DNA from: Ptychodera flava
Lineage: Eukaryota > Hemichordata > Enteropneusta > Ptychoderidae
Direction: 5' to 3'
NCBI RefSeq assembly: GCF_041260155.1
Contig: NC_091933.1
Span: forward strand, 4,481,501 to 4,545,500
DNA: 64,000 bases
The position numbers and the translations under genes were made by a program. Under the pieces are notes generated by a model. That model was not told the DNA's origin. It did no database searches and saw only the letters and a program-made list of their open reading frames with translations. Positions 23,819 through 39,000 of the stretch are shown here, one piece after another; within the stretch, counting starts at the first letter, position 1, and the number at the start of each line of letters is the position of its first letter.

Positions 23819-24094
23819 CTAGGCACCCGGTGTCCACCCCATTTCCCACCGAAAATGACGGGCGCCTTCATTTATGAGCTGTTTTGACGGGGTGTTTGGT
23901 CTCGGAACATCAGTCATTGCGCCCTCTGTGGTACCAGTTGTGCTGATCTCAGCAACTTGAAGAAGCCAGTCTTTCATGCTATCTTTGTTCTTGTTCATCC
24001 AGTCCCTGTTTGTTTCCACTCTCTGAACGGCGTCGTAAAATCCCTTTGCAGCGTCTGATGACATGTTGGAATTACGAGCACCAAACAGATTCAG
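23819..24094 (-). CDS. M1-A exon 17: C-terminus
   Basis: Residues 915-1005 plus [23 protein letters not shown] and KDWLLQV match the family end. About 40 further residues ([20 protein letters not shown] onward to GWTPGA) extend past the point where aminopeptidase N stops. Confidence 0.94.
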   Translation of the reverse strand: MNLFGARNSNMSSDAAKGFYDAVQRVETNRDWMNKNKDSMKDWLLQVAEISTTGTTEGAMTDVPRPNTPSKQLINEGARHFRWEMGWTPGA

Positions 24095-27000
24095 CTGCAA
24101 AAGTGACATTTTATCCATTTTGCTTAAACTATTACCTGAACACTAATCACAGTAATCAAGCTTCGAAGTCGAGTCACTGGTAAAAACGGAACTGAATCCA
24201 AAAAGCTTCTCTTTGGCTAAAGATATAAACGATACAAAATTGATATGTGCTTCAAGCCTTGGGTTTAATATTACAGTAACTTTCAGAATTGTTTATTGGT
24301 CTCATGTGTAATGCTACACTTTCTCAGTTTACTGCCCGGCATTAAGTATGTTGAAATACCACGTCATTAGATCTTCCATTAAGTTTACATGAAAATTTGA
24401 GATGCAAAATCAAGTGCAAAGAAAAATTCGATTGCCAACAATATTGGATTTAAAAGACGAAATCTTTGCTACCCCAACCTAATAGATAGGCTTTCTTGAC
24501 TTCCGGATTGAGCGATTTCTCACATACTTCAATGGAGCTGATAAACGTAAAAGTACGTGTTAAAATAGTCCTCAAGAATTGTTGAAAGGAAATTGTTGGG
24601 AAAAGGATGTGCTAACATAAACGCCTATGAAATATTTCTCGATATATGTTCATACTAAGACATAGACGAGCCACTGAATGTGACATCTTACCTGATCAAG
24701 GTCGTACTGCGTATTCATATAATCCTTAAACTCCCATACGGTATCATAGGAAAATCTGAAAAATAGTATCAAACGGCAACCATCAGAATCTAAAAGATAA
24801 GATAAAAGATAAAAGCAACATGATCTTTTACTAAATTGTAATTTCGGGCAAATATAGTTGTATTGGGCGTTTAGCAGACTGATGATTCCCGCTTCTCTAT
24901 ATTCATTTTGTTGTTATTAACTCTTCCGTATAGTATTACCACAGAATTTGTTTTGTTTTAAGAGACGATTGCAAAGTACTTCGTCGTTTTTCTTAGCCTG
25001 AATCTACACAATCTATTACATATAGTGATATGCAGTTGTTAATCATTTTTCAAGTGGCATATCAATCCTCTGTTTTGGAATGATGTGACTTAGTGACGTT
25101 GAACGTTGGATGACCCATGAATGGAAAGGTAAAAAAGACACGACGCGCACGCCTTGAAGTGACGTACTCGATGACTAGAAATAAGGGGGGGGGGGGGGTT
25201 TGAAGCGATTTTTACACTTACCCGAACTGGCCAAAGTTGTTCATCGTGTACTCCCAAGCTAGTGAATACCCGACGGCAGACTTACCACGAATGTTGTCAA
25301 TAACGGTGGAGGTAGCAAAGTTTTCGTCTTGTAAATACCTGAAGTGGAGAATATAAAATTTACCACCGACAAGAACGTTTGGGGAAAAGGTCTGCTGAAT
25401 CTCAAGAAGCAAAGTGGAGCAAAAGATTATTTGAGTGACACAAATACAAGTGAATGTGCTACATATCGCATCCCAACATTCTGATATAGCCAAAAAGGTC
25501 TTGATGCTCTCATATGCTGTAAGAAATACGCTTTGGCTGACCTTTGAAGCAGCCAGGATTTTTCAGTGCAACCCATGGCGGACTTAAGCCTGTCCGTTTC
25601 TGTTGTCTCTAAGGTGTCATTGGTGGCTTGAGCATGCGCAAACTCCCACTCATCTAGACCGCCATGCCTGATGGCAGTGCAGTAAACTGTAGGTCTAACT
25701 TCGTCTCTTATGCTGTGAAAATAATATGGAACAGCAAATACAATGGCTGCAATTTTAGTTATTTAGTACAGTAACTTTTAGGAACATTACGATACACATT
25801 TTCATAATGACAAAAAATGATCCACTAGGTAAAAATAGTATTCTTTTCGATGTCATCAAATACTGATTAAAATCACATGTAGAGATTAGTCGGTCTATTT
25901 CACAACCATTCTATGTCTTTATATCCGTAGTCCCGCTCTCCATTGTAAAAGTATCAACTATACCGCTGGTTTATAACGCATTATGTAGAATGGTCAGTTA
26001 AGATCATATAGTGTAGTCAATGAACCAAAGAGGTGTTTGGTTGTAACCTTCCTTCAGTTGGACACAGGGCAGAAAAAAGTGGGAGAAAATATTCACTGGT
26101 TCATGGCTCGACAGACGATAATATTTTGTTCTTAAATAGTAGCAGGTGATTTGCGGCCATCGTGTTTTTATAATTGCAATCTTCAAAGTTCACATCTTAC
26201 TCATTCACTCCCGTCGACATCCAGAACCAGTACTGTTCCAGAGCCTGAGTCACACAATCTTCAGTGCCATAGGTACAGGCAGTCTCTATTGCATTGATCC
26301 GCTGAAAGCTAAACGATTTGTTAAACAAGAGTCAATGTTAAATTGAAACTATTTAAGGATAAAATCCATGTCTATGATGTAACTAACCGTCTTTTGCGGT
26401 TTCATTGTTGTAATGGTACTTAACTTAGTCCAGAAGTTTACATTAATTCCACAAGTGTCTTTTTCTATACACATATATATAGGAGAAAACAACTTACTAA
26501 TCTAGGTGACCACCGAGGGAGAAGTCCCATCCCAACGACTCGTATAAAGGTCTTACTTTCTGGCTCCAGTATACCTTCAACGGATAAAAACAACCCGTTA
26601 TTTAGTACAAAGGTCAGGGCCGAGGCGCCCCTGGAATTGTTCTATATGTAAATGACCCAAATCCTAGCTGAGCTAGGTTCTGCCCCCTTAGTACACTGTA
26701 AAAATAGCGGACGCTAGACGCGTCTTTACGCGTTCAAAATGTACGTGTCGGTGTTCAAATTTGAACGGCTAGTGTTCATATTGTTAACACTACTGTTCAT
26801 ATTATTAACAATGATGTTCTAAACCTGAACACTATGTGTTAACAACCATCTCCTTCAAGTGTTCAAAAACTCAGCATCACAGAAATTTTACAATACTGTG
26901 AAACAATTAATAGTCTTTTGTGTTTTTTACTTTACAATGGTATATTCAATTTACTACTGCCTCGCTGTCCGGCAAACGTACACGGATTTTGGTGTGACGA

Positions 27001-30000
27001 ATTTCCCACTAAGTGAAAAATATTTCCGGTCTACTATTGCTGAAAGCATGTTTTTTTTCTAAAAAAGAAAGTATACAAAATAATTTTACACGTTTATTAC
27101 GTGTTGAAATTTTGAAAATTTGAAAATAAAATCAGAAAACCACCATGAACGTTTTAATTTTAACATCGGCGTGCAAGAGGCGTTCTATTTCTAAACACTT
27201 GGTGTTCAAGTTTGGTGCTTTTTCCTATCCCATGATGCATCAAAACGGAAGTTGCGACATTTTTCTTGTAAGCGCACCCTGAAGTCGTGATCGTGCGGAA
27301 ACATGACCAGAAAGGGTAAGTTTTCTCTCCAAAATAGTAAAAGGTGTTAGATTTTGAAGCATCTGTATTAATATCCTTCGAAATTAATCGAATTGTACTT
27401 TGAAATAGCTTAACTACGTGAAGAAACCTTTTTTCTTTCAGTGGCTGGTATACCAACAACAAGCTGTGATACGCGATGGTACTTTTGGCCATGGCCTATC
27501 GATCGATCTCACTCGGGTCAAGGGTCATCGTAACACCAACTTAAGCCATAACCCTTGACCTGAGCGCGATCGATACGCCTTGCATGGTACCGCAGCGTAA
27601 TCACAGCTGATGTCTTTTAGTAGAGACAATCGCATGTAAAAAATCAGTTAAACATCATAGAGTATACAACGTATTGTTTCAGCATATGAGAGTTTGGCTT
27701 TTTTATTTTAATCAATTGATGACAACAAGAAACCAATATTTTGTAACAGTATTGAAAAGAGGCACTGTATATGAAAGTCTCCCCTTTTCCTTAACCTAAT
27801 CAGTCTCTTGTCTTTCATTTAAAGTCTCATCTCGCCATATTACCTATTGTTGCATTATTTTCAGGATGTAAAAAGTTGGATTTAAATGAAAATCGAAGAG
27901 TTGTTACAGAAGCTAGTGCACGTGGTACAGATAATGAAGAAGATGAGTGTACAGGTAGCTGTCTGGAAACAAGCTTGAGAACCTCAGTTCATCTCTAATG
28001 TAGATTTAAACTTCCAAGGGTCAGTAACTGAATTTTGATAAGTTTCTGTATTTTTTTTCTGAATTAATCTAAGCTTTGGTAGCATGCTATGATCAACTAC
28101 ATGTTGCCGGAGAATAAGCTTTCACAGACGTGTAGTCTCCTTTATCAGATGCAAGGGTGGAATGAAAAATTAAAGCTGAAAGCGACGGAAAATTCAGGGT
28201 AAAAATGTCCACTCTTAATTACTGAATTTTCTCACTGAATTTTCTGTCACTTTCTGCTTCAATTTTTCATTCCCCCTTGCATCTGATAAAGGAGACTTCA
28301 TGTCTTTGGAAGCTTATGCCCTTATAAAATTTAGTTAATCATAGCATGCTACCAAACCTTAGAGAATTTTGTATTGTACCTTAACACTTCCCTTGTTCTT
28401 AGCAACTGGTTTTTAGCTTTGCCGTCAGCTAAATAGGTGGATGTGTAGCATTGTCCTCAAATTTGTACATCCCAAGGTTTTTCTTTAAAATAGCATGTAC
28501 AAATCCTTTAATATTTGGATTACAGGTCCCCAGGGATTACCCTAATCACATATGTTCAAATTATGATGAACTATGCGAATTTATATTTTTGAGGCTAATT
28601 TTGCTATTTTTGGCAAAAATCTTCTTCTCTTTTACTGACGTCTTCAATATTTGTTAAACATGTCCCTAAGAATGATCCTAGTCAAATTTGTGCTAGTTGT
28701 GATGAAATATTCAATTTTATATATTTCATGGCAATTTTCGTCATTTTTGGTCAAAAGTTCTTTAAAAATCTTTTTCAAAACTGCTAAGTGAACAGCTTTA
28801 TATTTAGGACATAGATCTCTACTGATAGCCTTTTTCAGATTGTTCAAATTATGCAGAAATTTAAAACTTTGTATTTTTAATACATTAAAGACATTTCAGA
28901 CATTTTAAGATATGAGGGATTACCAGAATGTGATATATTCACATTATGATGCAATCTACATTTTTTTATTTTAAGGGTGATTTTTATCACTTAAGGTAAA
29001 AACATTTGTATAAAAAATTAATAGCAAGGTACACCAGAATCTGAAAGGTCTTAACGAATATGTTTTTAATTTCTGAGAAGTAGATTTTTGAAATGTCACC
29101 GATTTATGTCATTGTTTATTTAAAGATATTCCAAACAAACAAAGCTTTTTGTTCATGAAGGACTTTGTTGGACAAGGAAATAGGTTTTACCCTAACAAGG
29201 ACCAACCTTCCCCACTTTCTGCATGTTGTGTCTTACTGTGACACTTTGACAACTTTACATGTTGTGTTTACTTTAATGTGGACAACTAATTATCATAGGC
29301 ACTAGAGAAGCCTTGACTAACTTTCTTTTTCTTCAAAATTTACAATTGTCTATACAAGAGGAAATGTCTTTAAGAAACCATCTTACAACAATGAAGTATG
29401 CATTCCATACATACACGTGTTTTCAACACAGTAAGTAAGCCAAATTTTGGGCTTTTTCAGTTGATTTTTTGTACATTTTAAACAAGTATGAACCTTAAAA
29501 CGTAATCCCCAATATTTAAGAAAAAACTGTTATGTCATTACTTTGTTCATATTTTTAAAACGATCTACATTTTTATGGTGATTTTTAATGCTTTTGTTTT
29601 TGATAGGAGGGTGTTAACACCATTGGTATTTTCCTCTGACAAACTTTACATACAAATTGGCCAATGTTTATTTGCCCGTTTTACAGTAATTGTATTTTAC
29701 TCTAGAAATGCTTTGTGTATTTTTAGAATAAAATAATTTTATTGAATATCAGTGGTCTGTAATGTTATTCCAAGGCTTGAACACCCCCTGAACGCCCAAA
29801 ATTAAAGGTGTTCAACAAGCGCGCATCATGTGTTCTAGCCTTTAACACACTTATCGTTGAACGGCGTCCATGCGTTCAAAAAGTGTTACAGCCCTTTGAA
29901 CGCGTAAATGCGTTCAATTTTTTGAACACATTTCATGTGCAACGTGTGTTCAGATATGGGACACCATGGTGTTCAATATAATATCTGATGAACACGTAGC

Positions 30001-33000
30001 GTTCAAAATCTGCACACGTGTGTTCAAAATTGAACGTTGGTTGAACACGTAGTGTTAAATTTCTGAACGTCTAGACGCGTTCAAAAAGTGTTACAAAAAG
30101 GCGTTTAATCGGTGTTCTATCCTTTAACACTTAACTTTACAGTGTAGTTTAGTCAGACCACGGCCCTGAAGGTACTTCTGATAAGAAACATTTCGAACAA
30201 ACGAGACTGCAGGTTTTACAAGTGAGGTCTACCTCCTATTTCTGTTCAATAACCTCAGAAGCATGTCGAGGGAAATGAGGAAAGATATGTATTGGGCAAG
30301 TTGTACCACACCGGTGCATTGAAAATGAGGAAGGTGGTTTTCTGTGTGGGAACCTCAGTCGCAGTATATTCTTAAGTTGCGTCACAGAAAATTCATCCAC
30401 AAATTTTGTGAACAAAAAGAATGACGATGACGATTCTGTGTCATGATAATGCAGAGACCATATATCCACATCATTTAAATTAAATTTAAATTTACTTTAT
30501 ACCAGCAGGAAGGAATACATCTTACCGATTCATCTGCATAATTATTGTGGTTGCCCTATGTTTTGATTGCTGTATAGAGGTCAAATTGTTTGAACACGCA
30601 CACAGTTAATGTATGCCAGCAAATCAATTTGTAATATAATTTGGCCACAGCATCGAGGAACGGCAGAAGATCAAGATAATTCAAAGCATCGACGAGAGAT
30701 GAAGGCCGAAGGCTTCAGTCTATTCTATCCTTTGTTGTTTTAGAATTTACGAGATTGTCATGATGAGCAACTTAAAGAGTAAACATTATATCTATGCGTT
30801 TCGTATAATGAATAGCACACTTTGATATATCAGCTTCTTGCACAAGAACTTCCACAATTACATCTTTTTTAATGTTTATGATTCAATGTATCTTTTTATC
30901 TTCAATTTATTTCTATTTTATGATTGAAGCCACGTTGACGAAATATTGTTCAAAAACCCATGCTTCGACAATATTGTTTTCTTGCATATCTTGCCCTGGT
31001 ACACACAACACCAGCAGGACATACGAAATTGTCCTCATAAAGCATAACATCTGTACGTAGGCTGCGAGCAATGAAGACTGACAATATGTAATTGAAACAA
31101 ACTTGAGCCTACATTTGTTAATACTAAAAGGTCACGGTCCTATATCCCAAGACCAAATGAGTATTCCTAATGGACAAAGAAGTCCTCCCTTTACGAGTAA
31201 TACATGGCGACCATTCTGGATATTCGCGTTCCCTGGACCTCTCACGTTTTCTGCTACATGTACACACCTCAAAGAGATAGAACTCCGCTGTTCTCAGCAG
31301 CATTCTGTGGGTGTAATCGAGATTGGTAAGAACCGTCTCCCAAACCACGTATTCAAACTCCTTATCCAGGTATTCAGTCAGTCTGAGAGCATTGACGATG
31401 TCAGTGTGAAATGGTTCGGCAGCCTTGAAAGCATCATCGATAGTTGAAGCACGTGATTGGTCTGTGATTACCTGTGACGAAACGAAAAGCATTTGCACAT
31501 ACCATGGTTCAATTGATGTTTAAGGTTGGCAATGTTTAAATTGTAGGTGATTAATTCTCTGCTTGTGCCATTGCGATTTTGAGCGGTGAAAAACCAAAAA
31601 TATGTGACTTTTCAACGCCGACACTGATATAATCTTGAGAGATTTTGAACCGTATTTCCTCGTAACCTTGGAATTATAAATGCTATAGTATCATTATTCA
31701 TCGGAGGAAAGCATTTAATAGTTTTATATATTTAGCTGCAAAAAATTTGATCAGCATTTCCGAAATTAAGTTCAACTGACGAAAACAACGGCAACAAAGC
31801 GTTTTGAGGAAAAATTGCCTTACAGTGTGATTAATGTTGAACTGATTGGCAAGTTTCTGCCAGTTGTCATCATCGTAGTTGACTCGGTAAAATCCCCACT
31901 TATCGATGTTGAAGAGAACCCAGTCTTGATCGCTCAATCCAACCAGGTTGATAACGACTTATATTAAAAATAAAACAAGTAAAATGAATGGAATGGATTT
32001 TGATGATTCAGGACTGGAAAATTAAGGCAGAGTTTTGAATTTTTGAACGCATTGCGATATTGTGCCTTTGACCAGCGCGTTTGAAGGTGCCAACTATGAA
32101 GCTGGCCAGAATAGATAAAGTCTGTTCTTAGCATTTTCACATGGTATTCAACAGAAAATAACAGATATTCATGCAATCATACACTACGTCATACAAATGT
32201 TCATACAAATGAAATAAAGCGTCACTCTACGGTAAGCTGAGTTGTGTAGTTTAGTGTGTACGCCAGGTTTAAAATGTGCTTATTTATCACTGTTTACTGA
32301 CATGCTAAGAACAATAACAGAATCCTTAAAGTATAAAAAGTCTATAAAAAAAATAAATTTCATTGGCGGCGACCGTTGTTCCGATAATATAATCAATTCA
32401 TAGTGATATTCATAGTGATATTCATAGTGTAAATGAATTTGTTTTCAGAAATCAAAGAATTCAGGATTGTTACTTGGGTCTCTGTACAGCCAGTCCTCCT
32501 TTGGTTGCAAGAAATCTGGATTAGATGAATCCGTGTACGTCAATGGAACGTGCCATATGTATCTAGATGAAGAGATCAAACTCTCAGTTAGTCTTAGTGT
32601 AGTTGTAAACAATGGAACGTTAGATGAATTGGTCACATAATGTTAAATTATCCAAAAACAATTATGCTGCCGCCGCCGCCGCCGCCGCTGCTGATGACGA
32701 TCACAACGATGATGATGATGATGGTGACAATTGTTATTAACAACCACGTTTCTTGATTCTATGCTGGACATTTACCATTCGAGAAAAGAGTACATAATTA
32801 CCCGTTGTTTGGATATTGTTCCTGATAATAGTCGTTTCGATCTATCAGAAAGTAGGTTTGTTTAATAATAACTGTGTTGGTATCAGTACGGTTGACAGTT
32901 ACAATTGGGTGTCCTGCCATCAACGTGTATGAATCCATGACCATCTTGACGTCAGTACCTTTGAAGCCTTCGTCAGCCTGAATTTGATAGCAGGCAAATA

Positions 33001-36000
33001 TATAAGTTTTAGTGATATTTAATAGGCAAACACTCGTTTTTATCTCAGAAGCTAACTTTATGTGAGACTGATATAGAAATGAAAAACAAATAGATGTTTA
33101 CATTTTTTATTCTATTAAACACTTATGACAAAGATTTCCCAGAGAAAGAGCAATATAAGTAACATACAAGAAGGTTTCTATATCAATGATAACATTCTTA
33201 AACGATGTACAATGAATTGTTTCATCTTTCCACTTGACTTGACCTTTCCCGTAAAAGTAAACTGGATTCATTCTTCATGCTTCAATCAAAATTGCCTCTC
33301 CGCTTTGAATTTTGCAAAAATCGAATCAACTACGAATTTCAAAACATACAAGAATAAATCAACATCTGCTGCAATTGGATGAGAAATTGATCTATCTAAA
33401 AGTGTCGTTAAACTGCATTCTGTTATTTTGTCCTGACTTTTCTCATGGATTAAAAATAGATTAGCTTGACTGCTTCAGTATCTTACTTTGGTTAGAATTG
33501 TCCACAAATCGTCGGACACAGCGTTGCCGTATTGGTAAGTCTGTAAGTAATCTTTCAGGCCGTTATGAATGACTGTTGGATCCAAGAATGCTCGGAAGTG
33601 ACGGCATATTGCAGCACCCTGGAAAATAATATGAAAACAATACTATAGGTTATTACCCAATATCGCCTGTTCCTGTGTCGTATCAGCATGAGTGTCATTT
33701 GTGCTGCGTCAGACACGAGACGAAGTCGAGTGTCTGACGCAGCACAAATGACACGAATGCTGATACGACACAAGGAACAGGCGATGTTGGGTAATAACCG
33801 ATTTATCATATACCCATGCCCATAATTTTAGGGAATTTTTACTAATAGAACGAAAAACCTTTAATTTTGAGGCTTTACTTTATTACGCCTTGCGCATAAA
33901 TATCAGAATGTTTATGTGAACAGGCTTCATTCATGAAGTATACGACGAAGATGTCAACATCACGCGTGACATTGCTGCAAGTCGTCCATATCTCAATGAA
34001 ACCCAAGAAGAAAGACTCCGGGATACAAAAATCATCATACAGAAGGAACATTTTAAGGTGCAATATGCTATTACAACTGTCAAAAACTGCACAGCTTTAA
34101 ATCTATCCTGGCACGGAGCTCGCGCGGAGAGGACGCCATTTTGTTAGTTTACCTTTAAAGTTGCCATGTCAACAGTCGTCACGCGCGCGCGACATCGCTG
34201 TCACGCCACGCGCTCACTACCTGTTCGGTGGCGACCGTGCACAGTGCCGGCGCCGTGCGAACGGCAGAATGTTTGCTAGAACTGGACCAAAAAAATACCA
34301 TGGGAAAACATTTCAAGACTCAACGTGATATTTCCGTATTTTGCAACCAGAAATACCCGTGTTCCTCGAAGCCCTTCAAGTTTTTACGTCGGCGATAGGC
34401 TATCGCTTCGCAGGCGGGGAGCGGCAGCCGTTTGTTGTTTACGTTGTTTACCAACAAACTGCTAATGTAGTTCGGGAAAACTCTAAAACTGATGACGTTC
34501 ATCGTGCATATCTCGACGTTTACCGTGAAATATCACGGCTGATATTTTACGTTCAACGTCACTAGGATGTAGCAATATGGGCATGGGTATATGATAATAT
34601 ATAATATTAACACCAACTTTGTCAGGATAGACCAGTCAGTCGAATAGACTCTTCCTGGCCATTGTAATTACAGTAAGAGAATGAACTCTGGCAACAAATG
34701 CAGAGAAATGTGATCTATATAGGCTTTTATAAATAATTTTAGTTAAGTCCAGTACATCGACGGGATGATTTTCTGTGGATTTTTGATTTACAAATTGCGT
34801 GGTTTCAATTTTGTATTTACCAATTTTTGGTTGATTTTGCTCCAGTTTTTAACCACATCTTCCAAACCTATTGGTTCATCCCGAATGCTGTCATAGTCTC
34901 ACCATTAATGGGAGAAAACAAACATTTTGCCGATTTTTAAAGATGATTCGGGAAATTCGGGAAAGGAATTGAAAATTGGAAGTTTAATAATGCCCGCATC
35001 ATGGTTTAAAATCAGATCAGGGAATCTACATACGCGGATGCAAAAAGAAAAAGACTGACACATTTCTATCAGCAGCTCTATACTACATAAGTAACAAGCC
35101 TACAATCCCGATTAGCGTCCATCCCTTTGTGCAACTAACTCTAGGGTGAAACACAAATTTTGACTTCAAAAGCTCATCCCAGTAATATTATCTAATAGCG
35201 AATGGTGTTTGAAAGTTATTTGAGGTCATAAGAAGGCGAAGTTCTTGAGCTGTTATTACGAAAATGAAAGATAAATCATTGATTTATAGTAAAGCACACT
35301 ATCATCAAACGCTTAAGGGTGGAACATTTGATCTTTGGAGCGCAGAGTCAGGCTGTCGAGAAGCAAAATTTGTTTTCGTTTTCTAAAATTGTACAATTTG
35401 CTTTAATGTCCACACGTTTTCTATTCTTTTTTGTTTAAAAATCAGCATGAATGCATTAAGAAAGATTTACTGTGCAGATTTTCCATTTTACAGGTACCCT
35501 CGCCGAAGATCTTACAGTCGAGCCTTTAACAAACTGTTCAAAAATCAGTTTTTAGTCTCTTGTAGTACTTTCAAATATTCTTAAAATTTATGTAACAATT
35601 TTTGAACGAACTAAAACGTAAAATCCAAAACATGAGCTAATGTTCTTTCCTGAAAGCGGTGTAAACAGAAATATAGTACGTTAAACTAGACCCAAAACGC
35701 ATGCGCAGTTAGTTGATGACATTTCCTTTCTCATCGTCTACAGAAATTAACTGTGCCAAAAAGATTAGTTGTAGTTTAAAAGGTGTTTATTGTATAAATT
35801 GGAATTAATTTGCAAATAATATGTAAGACTTGAATCAGGGGGGGGGGACAATGATCGGAAGATGTAATGTACAAAACCTCACCTTACTGTAGGCTATTGC
35901 GTCAAATAAACTATTAATTTCACTGATCCATCCCACTGGAAGGATAAGTGGTCTCGCAGATGACGATCTTGAATCGGCAGTGTAGGCTGACGCCATGTCC

Positions 36001-39000
36001 AAAACATGGAATGAATTCCACTGTAAAAACAAAACAAAGCCAACCCTAAATAAGCGATAAAAATTCACCAACACAAATTTAGACATTCACTCTTTCTGCA
36101 GAGCATTAGGGATCGGTATGGTTTAGCCTTCCCTGTTTGAATGTGGGCTAGACGATCAGTCAAATGAGGGCGTTCCATGCATTGAGGCGGGTACTAGCGA
36201 CAGAACTTCAAAACTAAAGAAGTATAACCAATGCTGTGATTATATCTGATCAGCTAGAACAAGAGAGCTGTTTCCATTCGAGTACAGTCATCTCAAACTT
36301 ACAAACTTCCAGTCTGGTTCTACATGATCGACTCCAATATAAGTAAGAAAGCTAGCGAAACCTTCATTCAGCCAGATGTGCTCCCACCAAACCACTGAAA
36401 CCAGATTTCCAAACCACTGAAAGTGAAAATAGGAGATTTGTTTCGCGGTGAAACTTTTTAAGTGTGAAGTCATATGCACCTTGAAGGATGCATAACAGGG
36501 ACATTCTCTTCACTTCTCTCACGGAGACTGTGCATGCATATGGAAAAGTTCCCTTGAGGGATCTGATATACACGTACACGTGTACACGTTACTGAACACT
36601 CAATTCGAACATGCGCAGTCGTGAACTTTTGCTTTCTTAAACTTTACGCTATCTATTTATGTTTTCGTATGGGATACATTTTTCAATTACACAAAGCCTG
36701 AATACGGATAAGATGAGAAAGCTTGATTATCATCCATGTCGACAGATGATGATCTTTTCATAAACACACCATAATGGTTGTCATATACTAAATTGCTTCA
36801 GGTAAGTAATTAGTTAAGTAGTAGATAGAAACTGATATACTGTGTGGCTGCATCTATAAGTTACAATGCTATCTGCTCAAGCCCTTTCAGGATTCTATGA
36901 GGTCCTGAAATATGGCCCTGGATTATGTTTTGTGAACATCAAAAAGTAGTCCAGAAATGACGTGTATGTAATCACTAAAATAAAGGACAGAACAGCAGTA
37001 AATAAAAAGGTATTTTCGACAGTCGGATGTTACTTTTTTGATAGCAGATTTTTTTGTGTTTGTTTTTTTAACTTTTCGCTGATTTGCCGTGTCATACCTT
37101 CTATCATTTTCACTATCGAGGTGCGACGCTAGGCCTCACACTTCGATCCCGGGCCTTCGATCGACTATCTAAGCGACGCTGCAAACACGTGTGACTAAAC
37201 CCCCTGCACTGAGCATTTCAAAACAGGGTGACCCTTATGGATCAAACGGCCCCCAGGGCCGAAGAAATTCACCAGTCCCCTAGACTAGAAGTTTACCTTA
37301 TGTGCAATTTCATGAGAGACCACTATGGCTACCCTTTCTTTCCTGCTTGGAGTATGCACCTCCGGGTCATATAACATGGTGCTTTCTCTGTATTGTACCA
37401 GTCCCCAATTTTCCATCGCGCCAGCAAAAAAATGTGGAATGGCAACCATGTCTGTTTTATGTAAAATAATCAAAAAATTGTTAAACAAATTAGACAGCTT
37501 TATTTTACGATTAAAGACATAGCTTTGTATCTTTAAATATAGATCAGGATATTTGAAATTCATATCATACCAAGTTTTGAAGCAAAGTAAAACAAAGCGG
37601 ATTATGATGGTATGACACCAAATTTAAAATGACATTATGATGAAAAAGTGCAATATTTGATCCCTAACTTTCTTATTTACTCCATTCTTCAATAACGTAC
37701 ATTGGTCATGGAAGTCGATTTGTGGTATTTCAAAATCTTTCACAGTACAGTTTTACACATTCGAAATTCTCAAAGTGAACAGCTGTAACTGAACTGCCAC
37801 TCAGTATCTGGATTTTTGGACCATGAAGAATGGATATGAACGACGAAAATACCGCTGCATCAAGGACTAAAAACGGGTGAATCCTTAAATCATGCGAGTC
37901 GCAAAAGTTACTAACCGAGCTTCGATATTGGATAAGGTATCCCATAATGCTCTTCAAAGAACCTTAGCATTTTCAAACCAATGTGCAGAGAGTAGTTAGC
38001 TGCCGCGATGTAATCAGGCTGCGCCCATACTCGGAGCTATAAATGTTAATAAAGGAAAGAGATAAAAACTAACAGTCAAAAATAGTGTTGACCGTGATGA
38101 TGTTGATCTGTGTATCTTTAAAACCTGGAGTAAAAAAACCATTTATGCAAATTGTGGATTTTAAAAAGAAGGAATCTACATCCTCAAGATTGCTGGAAGT
38201 GAGATAGAACCGTCGTTCGTTTACTATACTCGTCATTATGTAATTCATGGTTAACAGAACACAACTTATTCTACATATGCCTTTAGCTTGTGGGAGATGG
38301 ATTTATGGCATGGAGAGAAGAACGATTTACATTGCATGCGCCAGAATATTACAGTAACTGTACCGTGAGATCACCATCAATAAGTTCCAAATACGGAAAG
38401 TCAGACACAACGACAGCCACTAGGTAGGTCGACATAACAAGTGACGTGTCAAAGGTTGTTTCTATCCAGTCGTCCTCAAGGGTTGTTTCCTTAATGACCG
38501 GCATGTTGGACAGGGCACGACGTTTATCTCGATGGACGATGATCATGTCAAAGGTCGCCTTGAAACCTGGTTCATCAAAACAGGGGAATATGGTGCGTGC
38601 AGCTACAGACTGACACTGGGAGGCTACCAGGTCACTGTGGTGGAGAGGGAAAACGATTATAGTTACAAGTGTAGTGCTTTCATATTATGAATTCATTATT
38701 ATCAATGAAATATGTCGACCATACAATCGTCTGTTTGTAAAAACTAAACAAAAAATTTGAAAACTATGGGGACTCTAAGACCATTGTATGAGTATTGAAG
38801 GGGAAAAGTAAGCATAGTCCCAAATAAATGTCGAAATTTGTATATGTAAAAGATGGTTGTGTTCTGATGGCGCAAAATTTTAGTGGTACAAAAATCGTTT
38901 CAATTCCGATGAAAATTGAATATGCAAAATTAAAGTTGTAACTTTTAATGATTTTGTTTATATCTGTTATGTATTGAACAACAATTCTTGTTCTACTTCC

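Larger units (their letters stand above)
26692..30146. mobile_element. ~3.45-kb CACTG-ended DNA element with subterminal GTTCAA repeats
   Basis: The ends TACACTGTAAA and TTTACAGTGTA are inverted. The outer ~190 bp on the left and ~380 bp on the right are packed with GTGTTCAA, TTGAACAC, GCGTTCAA and GTTAACA variants in both orientations. No transposase is recognised inside, so it is probably non-autonomous. It lies in M1-A intron 11. Dense subterminal repeats are typical of CACTA-like and some other superfamilies; assignment is open. Confidence 0.75.

Noticed and set aside
31103..31447. 114-codon plus-strand frame
   Set aside because: It is the antisense shadow of M1-A exon 11; the equivalent shadow appears over gene B exon 11.
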